DNA from: AC-49 sp963766605
GTDB lineage: Bacteria > Actinomycetota > Thermoleophilia > Solirubrobacterales > Solirubrobacteraceae
Assembly: GCA_963766605.1 (NCBI GenBank)
Contig: CAVYAT010000005.1
Location: 372,001 to 436,000 of the forward strand
Direction: 5' to 3'
DNA: 64,000 bases
How positions within the stretch are numbered: position 1 is the stretch's first letter; each line of letters begins with the position of its first letter. Below, in pieces: positions 29,204 through 37,441 of this stretch. The notes beneath the pieces are model-generated. The model did not search any database and was not told where the DNA came from. It was given only the letters and a program-made list of their open reading frames with translations. A program made the translations under genes and the position numbers.

Positions 29204-30232
29204 TTAGAGGTGTTCGAGAACCGCCCGGGTTGCGTCTGCCGTCGTGGCATCGCCCCCCAGGTCGCGTGTGCGCAGGCCCTGCTCGAGGGCACGGTCCACC
29301 GCCGATTCTACGGCGCTTGCCTCGTCGGCGAAAGAAAAACCGTGGCGCAGCATCAGCGCGACCGACAGGAACATGGCCAGCGGGTTGGCGATCCCCTGCC
29401 CGGCGATGTCCGGCGCCGAGCCGTGCACGGGCTCGAACAGCCCCGGCGTTCCCGGCTCGCCGAGCGACGCCGAGGGCAGCATCCCGATCGAGCCGGTGAT
29501 CATCGCCGCCTCGTCGCTGAGGATGTCGCCGAACATGTTCTCGGTGACGATCACGTCGAAGTGCCGGGGCGAGGAGACGAGCTGCATCGCCGCGTTGTCG
29601 ACCAGCACGTGCTCGATCTCGACGTTGGGAAACTCGCGTGCGTGCAGTTCCGTGACGACCTCGCGCCACAGCCGTGACGTCTCGAGCACGTTGGCCTTGT
29701 CGACGCTCGTCACACGGCTGCTGGCCGCATTGAACGCCACGCGGGCGATGCGCTCGATCTCCGCCCGCGTGTAGACGCAGGCGTCGCTGGCGCTGTCGGC
29801 GTCGCGGGTCTTGGCGCCGAAGTAGATGCCGCCGGTCAGCTCGCGGACGACCAGCAGGTTCGTGCCGTCGATGATCTCGCGCTTCAGCGGGCTGGCGTCG
29901 TACAGGGCCGGCAGCGGGCGGACCGGGCGCAGGTTGGCGAACAGGCCCATCCCCTTGCGCAGGCCGAGCAGCCCCTGCTCGGGCCGCGGCTTGGCCGGGT
30001 CGGTGGTATCCCATTTCAGCCCGCCGACCGCAGCGAGCAGGACGGCGTCGGCCGACCGACATGCATCGAGCACCTCGCCGGTCAGCGCAGTGCCGGTGGC
30101 GTCGATCGATGCGCCGCCGAAGACGTGCTCGACATGGTCGACCTCGGGGCGCACCGCGCGCAGGACCTCGAGCGCCGGGGCCATGACCTCGGGGCCGATC
30201 CCGTCGCCGGGCAGGGTGACGATCGTGGGCAT
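29204..30232 (-). CDS. leuB: 3-isopropylmalate dehydrogenase LeuB
   Basis: A 342-residue beta-decarboxylating dehydrogenase, NAD-dependent. LPGDGIGPEVMAPALEVL, LRPVRPLPALYD, VRELTGGIYFGAK and VTENMFGDILSDEAAMITGS are diagnostic; FEPVHGSAPDIAGQGIANP is the NAD loop. It converts 3-isopropylmalate to 2-oxoisocaproate and probably also methylmalate to 2-oxobutyrate in the citramalate route. It lies 20 nt after leuD. Confidence 0.97.
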   Translation of the reverse strand: MPTIVTLPGDGIGPEVMAPALEVLRAVRPEVDHVEHVFGGASIDATGTALTGEVLDACRSADAVLLAAVGGLKWDTTDPAKPRPEQGLLGLRKGMGLFANLRPVRPLPALYDASPLKREIIDGTNLLVVRELTGGIYFGAKTRDADSASDACVYTRAEIERIARVAFNAASSRVTSVDKANVLETSRLWREVVTELHAREFPNVEIEHVLVDNAAMQLVSSPRHFDVIVTENMFGDILSDEAAMITGSIGMLPSASLGEPGTPGLFEPVHGSAPDIAGQGIANPLAMFLSVALMLRHGFSFADEASAVESAVDRALEQGLRTRDLGGDATTADATRAVLEHL

Positions 30233-30252
30233 GCGTCGCAGCCTATGGCGTT

Positions 30253-30813
30253 CTACAGCGCTGTGGTGACCGGGCCGTTGCGCTGGCGGTCGCGCTCGTA
30301 GGCGTCGATCTGGTCGGCCTGGGCGAGCGTCAGGCCGATGTCGTCGAGGCCGTTGAGCAGCCGGTACTTGATGTCGGGGTCGATGTCGAAGTGGGCGACC
30401 CCGCCCGGCCAGCGCACCTGCTGCTCGGCGAGGTCGACCTGGGCCTCCCCCGCCTCGGCGATCTGGGCGACGACATCCTCCGCCAGCACGACCGGCAACA
30501 GCCCGATCTTCGTGCAGTTGGAGAAGAAGATGTCCCCGAAACTCGGCGCGACGACCGCGCGGAAGCCGTAGTCCTCGAGTGCCCACGGGGCATGCTCACG
30601 GCTCGAGCCGCAGCCGAAGTTGCGCCCGGTCACGAGCACCTGGTTGACCGGCAGGTCCCAGCCCGGCTCCTTGGCCCAGTCGTAGAACAGGAACTCGCCG
30701 AAGCCGGTGCGCTCGACACGCTTGAGGAACTGCTTGGGGATGATCTGGTCGGTGTCGACGTCGTCGCGCATCAGCGTCGACACCGGCCCGGTGATCGTTT
30801 CAAACGGCTGCAT
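30253..30813 (-). CDS. leuD: 3-isopropylmalate dehydratase small subunit LeuD
   Basis: A 186-residue swivel-domain subunit. DDVDTDQIIPKQFLK and NFGCGSSREHAPWALEDYG are the substrate-recognition signatures. It pairs with LeuC to isomerise 2-isopropylmalate. Its ATG shares one base with the leuC stop (TGATG type), a strong sign of translational coupling. Confidence 0.98.
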   Translation of the reverse strand: MQPFETITGPVSTLMRDDVDTDQIIPKQFLKRVERTGFGEFLFYDWAKEPGWDLPVNQVLVTGRNFGCGSSREHAPWALEDYGFRAVVAPSFGDIFFSNCTKIGLLPVVLAEDVVAQIAEAGEAQVDLAEQQVRWPGGVAHFDIDPDIKYRLLNGLDDIGLTLAQADQIDAYERDRQRNGPVTTAL

Positions 30814-32159
30814 CAGTTCCACTCCCGGATGTCGACGAAATGTCCTTCGATCGCCGCCGCCGCGGCCATCTCGGGCGAGACGAGGTGCGTGCGCCCGCCG
30901 GCGCCCTGACGGCCCTCGAAGTTGCGGTTGGATGTCGAGGCGCAGCGTTCCTGCGGCTTGAGGATGTCGGGATTCATTCCCAGGCACATCGAGCAGCCCG
31001 CGCCGCGCCAGTCGAAACCGGCCTCGGTGAACACCTTGTCGAGCCCCTCGCGCTCGGCCTGCGCCTTCACCTGTACCGAGCCGGGGACGACCATCGCGTA
31101 GATGCTGTCGGAGACCTTGCGGCCCTTGATGACCGACGCCGCGGCTCGCAGGTCGCCGATCCGCGAGTTCGTGCACGAGCCGATGAACACGCGGTCGAGC
31201 TTGATGTCCTGGATCGCGGTGCCGGCGTCGAGCCCCATGTAGTGCAGGGCGCGCTCGTCGCCGTCGGTCTGCGGCTCGGGCACCATGTCGGCGACGCCGA
31301 CGACCTGCGCCGGATTCGTGCCCCAGCTGACCATCGGGCTGACCGTCTGGCAGTCGACGATGACCGTCTTGTCGAACGTCGCCCCGTCGTCGGTCCGCAG
31401 CTCGCTCCACGCCGCATCGACCGGTGCTCCGTGCTCGGCCACCCATTGGGTCGTGATCTCGTCGGGGGCGATCATCCCGGCGCGACCGCCGCCTTCGATC
31501 GTCATGTTGCAGACGGTCATCCGGCCCTCCATCGACAGCGCCTCGATCGCCGGGCCGGCGAACTCGACCACGTGGCCGACGGCGCCGTCGACGCCCATCT
31601 GGCCGATCGTCGCGAGGATCAGGTCCTTGGCCGTGACGCCGGTACCGGGCTCGCCGTCGTAGCGGATCAGCATCGACTTGGGCTTGTGCTGGACGAGGCA
31701 CTGCGTCGCCAGCACGTGCTCGACCTCGCTCGTGCCGATGCCGAACGCCAGCGCGCCGAACGCGCCGTGGGTCGCGGTGTGGCTGTCACCGCAGACGATC
31801 GTCATCCCGGGCTGGGTCAGGCCGAGCTCGGGGCCGATCACGTGGACGATCCCCTGGTGCTCGGAGCCCAGCGAGTAGATCGGGATCCCGAACTCTTCGC
31901 AGTTGTGCTCGAGCGCCTGGACCTGGACGCGGCTGAGCTCGTCCTTGATGCGCGCCGCGACGGGCGTGCCATCGGTCGGGACGTTGTGGTCGGCGGTCGC
32001 GACCGTGCGGTCGGGCCGGCGCACCGTGCGTCCGGCCATCCGCAGGCCGTCGAACGCCTGTGGGCTCGTGACCTCGTGGACGAGGTGCAGATCGATGTAG
32101 ATCAGACCGGGCGCGACCTCGTGGGCCTCCCAGATCTTGTCGAACAGGGTCTTGGGCAT
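30813..32159 (-). CDS. leuC: 3-isopropylmalate dehydratase large subunit LeuC
   Basis: A 448-residue aconitase-fold subunit carrying a [4Fe-4S] cluster. Cluster cysteines are in FIGSCTNSRIGDLRAA and GAGCSMCLGMNPD. Other blocks are YIDLHLVHEVTSPQAF, VCGDSHTATHGAFGALAFG and EGGGRAGMIAPDE. It starts 11 nt after the XRE-cupin regulator stop, so that regulator heads this operon. Confidence 0.98.
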   Translation of the reverse strand: MPKTLFDKIWEAHEVAPGLIYIDLHLVHEVTSPQAFDGLRMAGRTVRRPDRTVATADHNVPTDGTPVAARIKDELSRVQVQALEHNCEEFGIPIYSLGSEHQGIVHVIGPELGLTQPGMTIVCGDSHTATHGAFGALAFGIGTSEVEHVLATQCLVQHKPKSMLIRYDGEPGTGVTAKDLILATIGQMGVDGAVGHVVEFAGPAIEALSMEGRMTVCNMTIEGGGRAGMIAPDEITTQWVAEHGAPVDAAWSELRTDDGATFDKTVIVDCQTVSPMVSWGTNPAQVVGVADMVPEPQTDGDERALHYMGLDAGTAIQDIKLDRVFIGSCTNSRIGDLRAAASVIKGRKVSDSIYAMVVPGSVQVKAQAEREGLDKVFTEAGFDWRGAGCSMCLGMNPDILKPQERCASTSNRNFEGRQGAGGRTHLVSPEMAAAAAIEGHFVDIREWN

Positions 32160-32170
32160 CGTGTCTCCGG

Positions 32171-32755
32171 TTAGCTGCGGCGCAGCCCGGCGCTGACGAC
32201 GGCCAGGAAGGCCGCCTCGCCGGGTCCGTGGTTCTCGAAGTGATGGGTCAGGTCGGCGTCGAACGTCGCGCAGTCGCCGGTCTGCAGCTCGTGGCGCTCG
32301 CCGTCGATCACCAGCTGCAACGGGCCGCTCTCGATCAGCGCGATCTCGCGACTGCCCGGCTCGTGCATCGGCGGGTCTCCGGGGCCGCCGGTCGACGCCC
32401 CGGGGTGAAGAACATGGCGTGACAGCTCCACCCTCTGGCCGGGGAGCGGCGCGGTCAGAACCTCGAACAGATGCCCCGAGCGCGCGCTGCCGCCGCGGCG
32501 CCCCTCGCCGGAGCGGACGACGGTCACGGTGCTGGATTCGTCAAGGCGCAGCAGCTGGCTGAGGCTCAGGTCGAGCCCGGCGGCGATGCGCGCGGCGACC
32601 GCGAGCGTCGGGCTCGTCTCTCCGCGCTCGACCTGGCTGAGCATCGGCGCGCTGACGCCGCAGCGCTCGGCCAGATCGCGCAGCGACAACGACATCGCTT
32701 CACGCAGGGCGCGCACGCGCGGCCCGATCTGAAGCACGACTTCGGCAGTGCTCAT
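32171..32755 (-). CDS. XRE-family HTH regulator with C-terminal cupin domain
   Basis: A 194-residue protein with an N-terminal helix-turn-helix (residues ~10-66, SLRDLAERCGVSAPMLSQVE) and a C-terminal cupin (~100-190, ELQTGDCATFDADLTHHFEN) that would bind a small effector. It is the first gene of the leuC-leuD-leuB-ilvE run, so control of branched-chain synthesis is a reasonable inference. A palindrome GTACGT-4 nt-ACGTAC (32763-32778) overlaps its likely -10, suggesting autoregulation. Regulators of this architecture usually control catabolic or polyamine genes, so this placement is notable. Confidence 0.9.
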   Translation of the reverse strand: MSTAEVVLQIGPRVRALREAMSLSLRDLAERCGVSAPMLSQVERGETSPTLAVAARIAAGLDLSLSQLLRLDESSTVTVVRSGEGRRGGSARSGHLFEVLTAPLPGQRVELSRHVLHPGASTGGPGDPPMHEPGSREIALIESGPLQLVIDGERHELQTGDCATFDADLTHHFENHGPGEAAFLAVVSAGLRRS

Positions 32756-32762
32756 TACGCTC

Positions 32763-32778
32763 GTACGTTATCACGTAC
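32763..32778 (-). promoter_or_regulatory. Palindromic operator candidate before the XRE-cupin gene
   Basis: GTACGT and ACGTAC are perfect inverted 6-mers separated by 4 nt. On the minus strand TAACGT (32765-32770), a possible -10 9 nt before the ATG, lies inside it. Binding here would block the promoter of the regulator and the whole leuCDB run. Confidence 0.6.
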
Positions 32779-32801
32779 AGCCGCGGCGCGGCTGGCGGCG
32801 T

Positions 32802-32840
32802 GGGCTGCGGAACGTGCCGTAGAGGACCGTTTCGCAGCCC
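32802..32840 (+). repeat. 39-nt hairpin repeat, copy 1
   Basis: It begins GGGCTGCGGAAC and ends GTTTCGCAGCCC, 12-nt arms with one G-U wobble around a 15-nt loop GTGCCGTAGAGGACC. It is the same element as 32952-32990 and 58646-58684 and in the same orientation. Confidence 0.85.
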
Positions 32841-32951
32841 GGCGTTGGCGGTCGCGCGAAACGGCACACTGAGGGGATGGCTGCCGGGACGCTGGTGGCA
32901 CCCCTCCCTCACTGTGCTGTTCGCGCCATCGCGGGTGTCACATCCCCGCCC

Positions 32952-32990
32952 GGGCCGCGAAACGTGCCGTGGAGGATCGTTTCGCAGCCC
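32952..32990 (+). repeat. 39-nt hairpin repeat, copy 2
   Basis: It begins GGGCCGCGAAAC and ends GTTTCGCAGCCC, with one arm mismatch and loop GTGCCGTGGAGGATC. It ends 29 nt before the patatin-like gene start. Copies 1 and 2 are separated by 111 nt in which I see no gene. Confidence 0.85.
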
Positions 32991-33019
32991 AAGCGGCTTC
33001 GCGTTCTAAGCTGAACCGC

Positions 33020-33925
33020 GTGCGCGACCCCGACATCATCGTTCTCGCCGCGGGCGGGGTGCTCGGCGAAGCGTGGATGAATGGCGTGCTCGGCGGCTTG
33101 CGCGACGGCGGGGTTGACGTCGAGTCGGCACACGCCTATGTCGGCACATCGGCCGGCTCGATCGTCGCCTCGCGGATGGTCGCCGGGCGCGGGCCGCGGC
33201 ACCCACCGGCCCACGCCGTGGCCGACCCGTTCGACGAGGACGTGTTCGCCGAGGACTCGGCCGCACGCCGCGTCGTGTCCTCGGCGCTCGGCGCGATGGG
33301 CACGATCGCCCAGCCGCTGTCGGGCGCGCTGCTCTCGTCGACCGCCTCGGCCGGCGCCCTGGCCCGGGCCGCCGTCCTCGGGCGGCTGCCGCGCAACGGC
33401 ACGTCGCTGCATGACGTGCGCGCGCGCGTCGAGAGCTGGGATGTCGCGTTCGACGGGCGGTTGCTGATCTGCGCCGTCGACCGGCGCAGCGGCCGGCGCG
33501 TCGTCTTCGGCGCCCCCGGGGCGCCGCCGGCGACGGTCGCCGAGGCGGTGCAGGCGTCGTGCTCGATCCCGGCGATCTTCGACCCGGTGCGAATCGGTGA
33601 CCGCGACTACGTCGACGGCGGGGCCTGGTCGCTGACCAACCTCGACGTCGCCCCGGCACGCGACGGCGACCACGTCCTGTGCCTCAGCGTCGCCGCCGAC
33701 TCGCGGCGCTCGATCGGCTCGCCGATCGGCGCGATGTTCCGTGGCTTCGACGCGGCGACGGGGATCGAGGCGGCGGCGATCCGCAGCCGCGGCGCGACCG
33801 TGCAGCGCGTCGGGCCCGACCGTTCGGTCGCCCGCGCGCTCGGGCCGAGCCTGATGGACCCGCGCCCGCGCGACGAGGTCCACGCCGGCGGCCACCGCCA
33901 GGGTCTCGCCCTCGCGGCGCGCTGA
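33020..33925 (+). CDS. Patatin-like phospholipase
   Basis: A 301-residue patatin-domain hydrolase. It shows the oxyanion-hole block VLAAGGVLGEAW, the nucleophile elbow GTSAGS (GxSxG) and the catalytic dyad aspartate in YVDGGAWSLTNLD. It would act on membrane or storage lipids as an acyl hydrolase. The GTG at 33020 lies 7 nt after TAAGCT (33007-33012), and upstream codons fall in a repeat element, so I chose this start. No signal peptide is seen, so it is probably cytoplasmic. Confidence 0.92.
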   Translation: MRDPDIIVLAAGGVLGEAWMNGVLGGLRDGGVDVESAHAYVGTSAGSIVASRMVAGRGPRHPPAHAVADPFDEDVFAEDSAARRVVSSALGAMGTIAQPLSGALLSSTASAGALARAAVLGRLPRNGTSLHDVRARVESWDVAFDGRLLICAVDRRSGRRVVFGAPGAPPATVAEAVQASCSIPAIFDPVRIGDRDYVDGGAWSLTNLDVAPARDGDHVLCLSVAADSRRSIGSPIGAMFRGFDAATGIEAAAIRSRGATVQRVGPDRSVARALGPSLMDPRPRDEVHAGGHRQGLALAAR

Positions 33926-33929
33926 AGCC

Positions 33930-34703
33930 CTACCGCGCGACGACCGCGGCGAGATGGTGGCGAAACCACCGCCGCCCGTCGTCGTCGCGCCACGGCTCGA
34001 GCCCGGTGACCGGACCGCCGGAGTCAAGCTCGGCGTCGAGCGCCACGTTGAGCTTCTCCGCGCTTGCGTCGTCGATGTGGGCACGCGCGAGCCAGCCGTC
34101 GACCGGGTAGGTCTGCTCGCGGGCCGCGGTCGTCACGACCTCGCGGCCGGTGCCCCGCGCCCAGTCGGCCAGCTCATCGGCGGTCGGCACGCTCACGTGC
34201 GACGGGTCGCGCAGGATCTCGAGCTCGTCGCGGCGCGTGTCGACCGACGCGTCGCCGCAGCCGACCATGTCGACGAGCACGAGCTGGCCGCCCGGACGCA
34301 GGCAGCGCGCCATCTCCGCGACGACGACCTGCGGCTCGAGCATGTGGTGCAGCGCGTGGCGGCAGATGACGACATCGAAGCTCGCCGAAGCGAATGGCAT
34401 CGCCGTGGCGTCGCCGACAGCGAACAGGACGTTGCCGACGCCGTCGCGCGCGGCCGAGTCGCGGCCGGCGTCGAGCATCGCCTGGGTCATGTCGAGCACG
34501 ACCGCGGCCGCCACATGCGGCGCGAGCGCCCGCGCGACCTGCCCGGTCCCGCCGGCGACGTCGAGGGCGAGGTCGGTTGCGGTCAGCTCGATCGCGTCGA
34601 TCAGCCAGCCGGTGTCGCGGAACACGTGGTTGACCGCCCGGTCCTCGAACTGCCCGGCCTGGAGGGTGAACGCGGTCTCGATGCGTTGGTCGTGATTGGC
34701 CAT
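33930..34703 (-). CDS. Class I SAM-dependent methyltransferase
   Basis: A 257-residue UbiE/MenG-like methyltransferase. Motif I is ALDVAGGTGQVARALAPHV, motif II VLDMTQAMLDAG, and the post-I block is FDVVICRHALHHMLEP; LVLVDMVG follows. The sequence resembles methyltransferases of the ubiquinone/menaquinone group in motif I, but the substrate is unproven. It directly abuts the short leuA paralogue (no gap) and is likely co-transcribed with it and leuA. A role as the missing menaquinone methyltransferase is only a possibility. Confidence 0.88.
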   Translation of the reverse strand: MANHDQRIETAFTLQAGQFEDRAVNHVFRDTGWLIDAIELTATDLALDVAGGTGQVARALAPHVAAAVVLDMTQAMLDAGRDSAARDGVGNVLFAVGDATAMPFASASFDVVICRHALHHMLEPQVVVAEMARCLRPGGQLVLVDMVGCGDASVDTRRDELEILRDPSHVSVPTADELADWARGTGREVVTTAAREQTYPVDGWLARAHIDDASAEKLNVALDAELDSGGPVTGLEPWRDDDGRRWFRHHLAAVVAR

Positions 34704-35687
34704 CTATGCCGCCCTTGCCCCGACCGTTGCCGGGTCGATCAGTTGGTAGGTCTCGCGCTGCGCGGCGACGCTGCGCGCGTGGATTGCTGACTGTGTCGCG
34801 AACGCGTTGGCACCGACGATCGCCTTGTTGGGCGCGATCGCGAAGCCGCTGAGGCGCGAGACGAGCGCCGACGTGGCCGCCAGCCGCGTCGTGTCGACCC
34901 CTGTCTGAAGGCCGAGTCGGTCGTCGCGCGCGTGCAGGGCCATCACGACCTCCTCGAGCGCCGCGTTGCCCGCCCGCTCGCCGAGCCCGTTGACCGAGCA
35001 CTCGACCTGCCGGGCGCCGGCGATCGCGCCGGCGACGGTGTTGGCGACCGCGAGGCCGAGGTCGTCATGGCAATGGACCGACAGGACGACGTCGGCGAGG
35101 CCGGGCACGAGCTCGGCGAGGGCGCGCAACAGCGCCGCGTACTCGTCGGGCATCGCGTAGCCGACCGTGTCGGGCACGTTGATCGTCGTCGCGCCCTCCA
35201 CGAGCGCGATCTCGATCACCTCGGCGGTGAAGCCGGGGTCGGCCCGCGTGGCGTCGCCGACCGTGAACTCGACGTCGTCGCACAGCCCGCGGGCCTGCGC
35301 GACCGCCGCCCGCGTGCGCTGCTTGACGCCGGGCCGCGTCGTACGCAGCTCGTGCTCGAGGTGGATGTCCGACGTCGAGGTGAACACGTGGATGCGCGGG
35401 TGCGCGGCGTCGCGCAGCGCCTCCCATGCGTGCTCGATGTCCGTCGCGTCGGCGCGCGCGATCGCGGCGATGATCGGCGGGGCGGCGTCGAAGTCGGCGC
35501 GCGCCACCGCCTGCACGGCGGCGAACGCATCGGCGGAGGCGCGCGGGAAGCCCGCCTCGATCACGTCGACCCGTAGCACCGCCAGCGCGCGGGCGATCTC
35601 GAGTTTTGCCGCCGTGTCGAACGCCACGCCCGGCGACTGCTCGCCGTCGCGCAGCGTGGTGTCGAAGACCAGCACCCGGTCGTGCAT
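34704..35687 (-). CDS. Short LeuA-like acyltransferase (catalytic barrel only)
   Basis: A 327-residue homologue of the adjacent LeuA that contains the HMGL-like TIM barrel but no regulatory domain. It retains LVFDTTLRDGEQSPGV, VIEAGFPRASAD, the metal motif SVHCHDDLGLAVAN and VNGLGERAGNAALEEV. Where LeuA has HESGIHQDG, this protein has TQSAIHARS, and it ends soon after. The SD is strong (AGGAGGT, minus strand ~35694-35700), 11 nt after leuA. It may be a feedback-free isopropylmalate or related synthase, or a decaying duplicate. Identity to LeuA is high over the barrel, which suggests an old tandem duplication. Confidence 0.85.
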   Translation of the reverse strand: MHDRVLVFDTTLRDGEQSPGVAFDTAAKLEIARALAVLRVDVIEAGFPRASADAFAAVQAVARADFDAAPPIIAAIARADATDIEHAWEALRDAAHPRIHVFTSTSDIHLEHELRTTRPGVKQRTRAAVAQARGLCDDVEFTVGDATRADPGFTAEVIEIALVEGATTINVPDTVGYAMPDEYAALLRALAELVPGLADVVLSVHCHDDLGLAVANTVAGAIAGARQVECSVNGLGERAGNAALEEVVMALHARDDRLGLQTGVDTTRLAATSALVSRLSGFAIAPNKAIVGANAFATQSAIHARSVAAQRETYQLIDPATVGARAA

Positions 35688-35698
35688 CGCTGGACCTC

Positions 35699-37273
35699 CT
35701 ACGGGCCGGTCAGGGCCGGTTCGCCGGCCTCGGCGTCGGCGTCGGCCGCGCTGGCCTTGGCGAGCGCGTTGGTCACCGCGCGTAGATACGCGGTGCCGGC
35801 GGCCTCGATGATGTCGGTCGCCACGCCCTGCCCGGCCGCATTGACGCCCTCGTACTCGACGACGACGCTCGCCTCTCCGAGCGCGTCCTGTCCACCGGTG
35901 ACGGCGTCGACGCGGAACTCCCGCAGCCGGACGTCGACGCCGGTCGCCGCGTTGATCGCGTGAAACAGCGCGTCGACCGGCCCGTCGCCGGTGAACCGGC
36001 CCTCGCTGGTCGAGCCGTCGGGCAGCTTGACGCCGACGACGGCCTGCGGCGGGCGGCGGCTGGTGGCGTCGATCTCGAACCACTCCAGGGCGTAGGCGGG
36101 AATCGCGCTGCGCAGCTCGTCGGTGACCAGCGCCTCGAGGTCCATGGCCGTGACCTGCTTCTTCTTGTCCGCCAGCTCCTTGAAGCGCTTGAACGCCATG
36201 TTCAGCGTCTGGCCGTCGACGTCGTAGCCGAGCTTGGCGAGCGCGTCGCGCAGCGCGTGGCGGCCGGAGTGCTTGCCCAGCACGAGGCTGTTGGCCTCGA
36301 GGCCGACGGTCCTCGCGTCCATGATCTCGTAGGTCGTGCGCTCCTTGAGCACGCCGTCCTGGTGGATGCCGGACTCGTGCGCGAATGCGTTGCGCCCGAT
36401 GATCGCCTTGTTGGGCTGGACGGCGTAGCCGGTCAGCCGCGACACCAGCCGCGAGGTGCGCGCCAGCTCGGTGGTGACGGCGCCGGTCGTCAGGCCCAGA
36501 TCGGCGTGACGGGTATGCAGCAGCATCACCAGCTCCTCGAGTGCGGCGTTCCCCGCTCGCTCGCCGAGCCCGTTGATCGCACACTCGATCTGGCGCGCGC
36601 CGGCCAGCACGCCGGCGAACGAGTTGGCGACCGCCAGGCCCAGGTCGTCGTGGCAATGGACCGAGAGCACGACGTCGTTGAGGGCGGGGACCATCTCGTA
36701 CAGGCGGCGCAGGAACGCCGCGTACTCGTCGGGCATCGCGTAGCCGACGGTGTCGGGGATGTTGATCGTCGTCGCGCCCTCGTCGAGCGCGATCTGCAGC
36801 ACCTCGGCCGTGAACTCGGCGTCGGCGCGCGTGGCATCCATCGGCGAGAACTCGATGTCGTCGCAGTAGCTCTTGGCCTGGGCGACGCACGCCCGGGTCA
36901 GGCCCTTGACGTCGTCGCGCGTCGACATGAGCTGGTGCTCGATGTGGATGTCCGAGGTCGAGATGAAGACGTGCAGCCGCGGGCGCTCGGCGTCGCGGAT
37001 CGCCTCCCACGCGCGCTCGACGTCGGTCGCGTTGGCGCGCGCCAGGCCGCAGATGACCGGGCCGCCGACCTGGCGGGCGATCGCCTCGACGGCCTCGAAG
37101 TCGCCCGGCGAGGCGATCGGGAAGCCGGCCTCGATGATGTCTACGCCCAGCCGTGCGAGCTGGTGGGCGATCTCCAGCTTCTCGGTCGTGTTCAGCGAGA
37201 TACCGGGCGACTGCTCGCCGTCTCGCAGCGTTGTGTCGAAGATCAGGACCCGGTCGGGGTCGTCTACCTGCAT
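35699..37273 (-). CDS. leuA: 2-isopropylmalate synthase LeuA
   Basis: A 524-residue enzyme that condenses 2-oxoisovalerate and acetyl-CoA, the first committed step to leucine. Catalytic blocks are VLIFDTTLRDGEQSPG, DIIEAGFPIASPG, SVHCHDDLGLAVANSF and NAFAHESGIHQDGVLK. The C-terminal LeuA regulatory domain (about residues 380-515, GVKLPDGSTSEGRFTGDGP) gives leucine feedback. I chose the ATG at 37273 because an AAAGGAGC SD lies ~9 nt upstream. A leader peptide with seven leucines precedes the gene. LeuB, LeuC and LeuD are encoded in a separate run about 3 kb away. Confidence 0.97.
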   Translation of the reverse strand: MQVDDPDRVLIFDTTLRDGEQSPGISLNTTEKLEIAHQLARLGVDIIEAGFPIASPGDFEAVEAIARQVGGPVICGLARANATDVERAWEAIRDAERPRLHVFISTSDIHIEHQLMSTRDDVKGLTRACVAQAKSYCDDIEFSPMDATRADAEFTAEVLQIALDEGATTINIPDTVGYAMPDEYAAFLRRLYEMVPALNDVVLSVHCHDDLGLAVANSFAGVLAGARQIECAINGLGERAGNAALEELVMLLHTRHADLGLTTGAVTTELARTSRLVSRLTGYAVQPNKAIIGRNAFAHESGIHQDGVLKERTTYEIMDARTVGLEANSLVLGKHSGRHALRDALAKLGYDVDGQTLNMAFKRFKELADKKKQVTAMDLEALVTDELRSAIPAYALEWFEIDATSRRPPQAVVGVKLPDGSTSEGRFTGDGPVDALFHAINAATGVDVRLREFRVDAVTGGQDALGEASVVVEYEGVNAAGQGVATDIIEAAGTAYLRAVTNALAKASAADADAEAGEPALTGP

Positions 37274-37348
37274 GTCGTCTGCTCCTTTCGGGATGAGTTC
37301 CTTGCTGTCCTTCGGTTCGCGGCTTCGGGCGGCCGCCACGCACAGTTG

Positions 37349-37366
37349 CTCCCCCTAGCGGGGGAG
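37349..37366 (-). promoter_or_regulatory. Leader hairpin overlapping the leuL stop codon
   Basis: CTCCCCC / GGGGGAG, a 7-bp stem with the 4-nt loop TAGC, spans the last codons and TAG stop of the leader peptide. Ribosomes stalled on the leucine codons just before it would affect its folding, as expected of an attenuation device. No U-tract terminator is visible downstream, so control might be Rho-dependent or translational. Confidence 0.5.
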
Positions 37367-37405
37367 GAGAAGGAACAGACCAAGAAGCTCAAGGCGCTGC
37401 GACAT
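37355..37405 (-). CDS. leuL: leu leader peptide (16 aa, seven Leu)
   Basis: ATG TCG ... TAG encodes MSQRLELLGLFLLLPR. Seven of 16 residues are leucine, with LLL just before the end. It lies 81 nt upstream of the leuA start on the same strand. A TAGGCT box (37415-37420) sits 9 nt before its ATG, so the transcript probably starts near this codon. Leucine-rich leader peptides before leuA are known attenuators in actinobacteria and proteobacteria. A run of CTT/CTG/CTC codons that would respond to leucyl-tRNA supply is visible directly. This is the best-supported regulatory element in the window. Confidence 0.85.
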   Translation of the reverse strand: MSQRLELLGLFLLLPR

Positions 37406-37425
37406 GCGCCTGGGAGCCTAGCAGC

Positions 37426-37441
37426 GCGGCTGCACAGCCGC
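37426..37441 (-). terminator. Hairpin at the end of the universal stress protein gene
   Basis: GCGGCTG / CAGCCGC with a 2-nt loop directly follows the usp stop, sharing one base with it. It is a plausible terminator separating usp from the leuL-leuA transcript; no U-run follows. Confidence 0.45.

Noticed and set aside
37274..37339. Extension of leuA to an upstream ATG (37339)
   Set aside because: The extra residues are not family-like and cover the leader region and the Shine-Dalgarno of the ATG at 37273.
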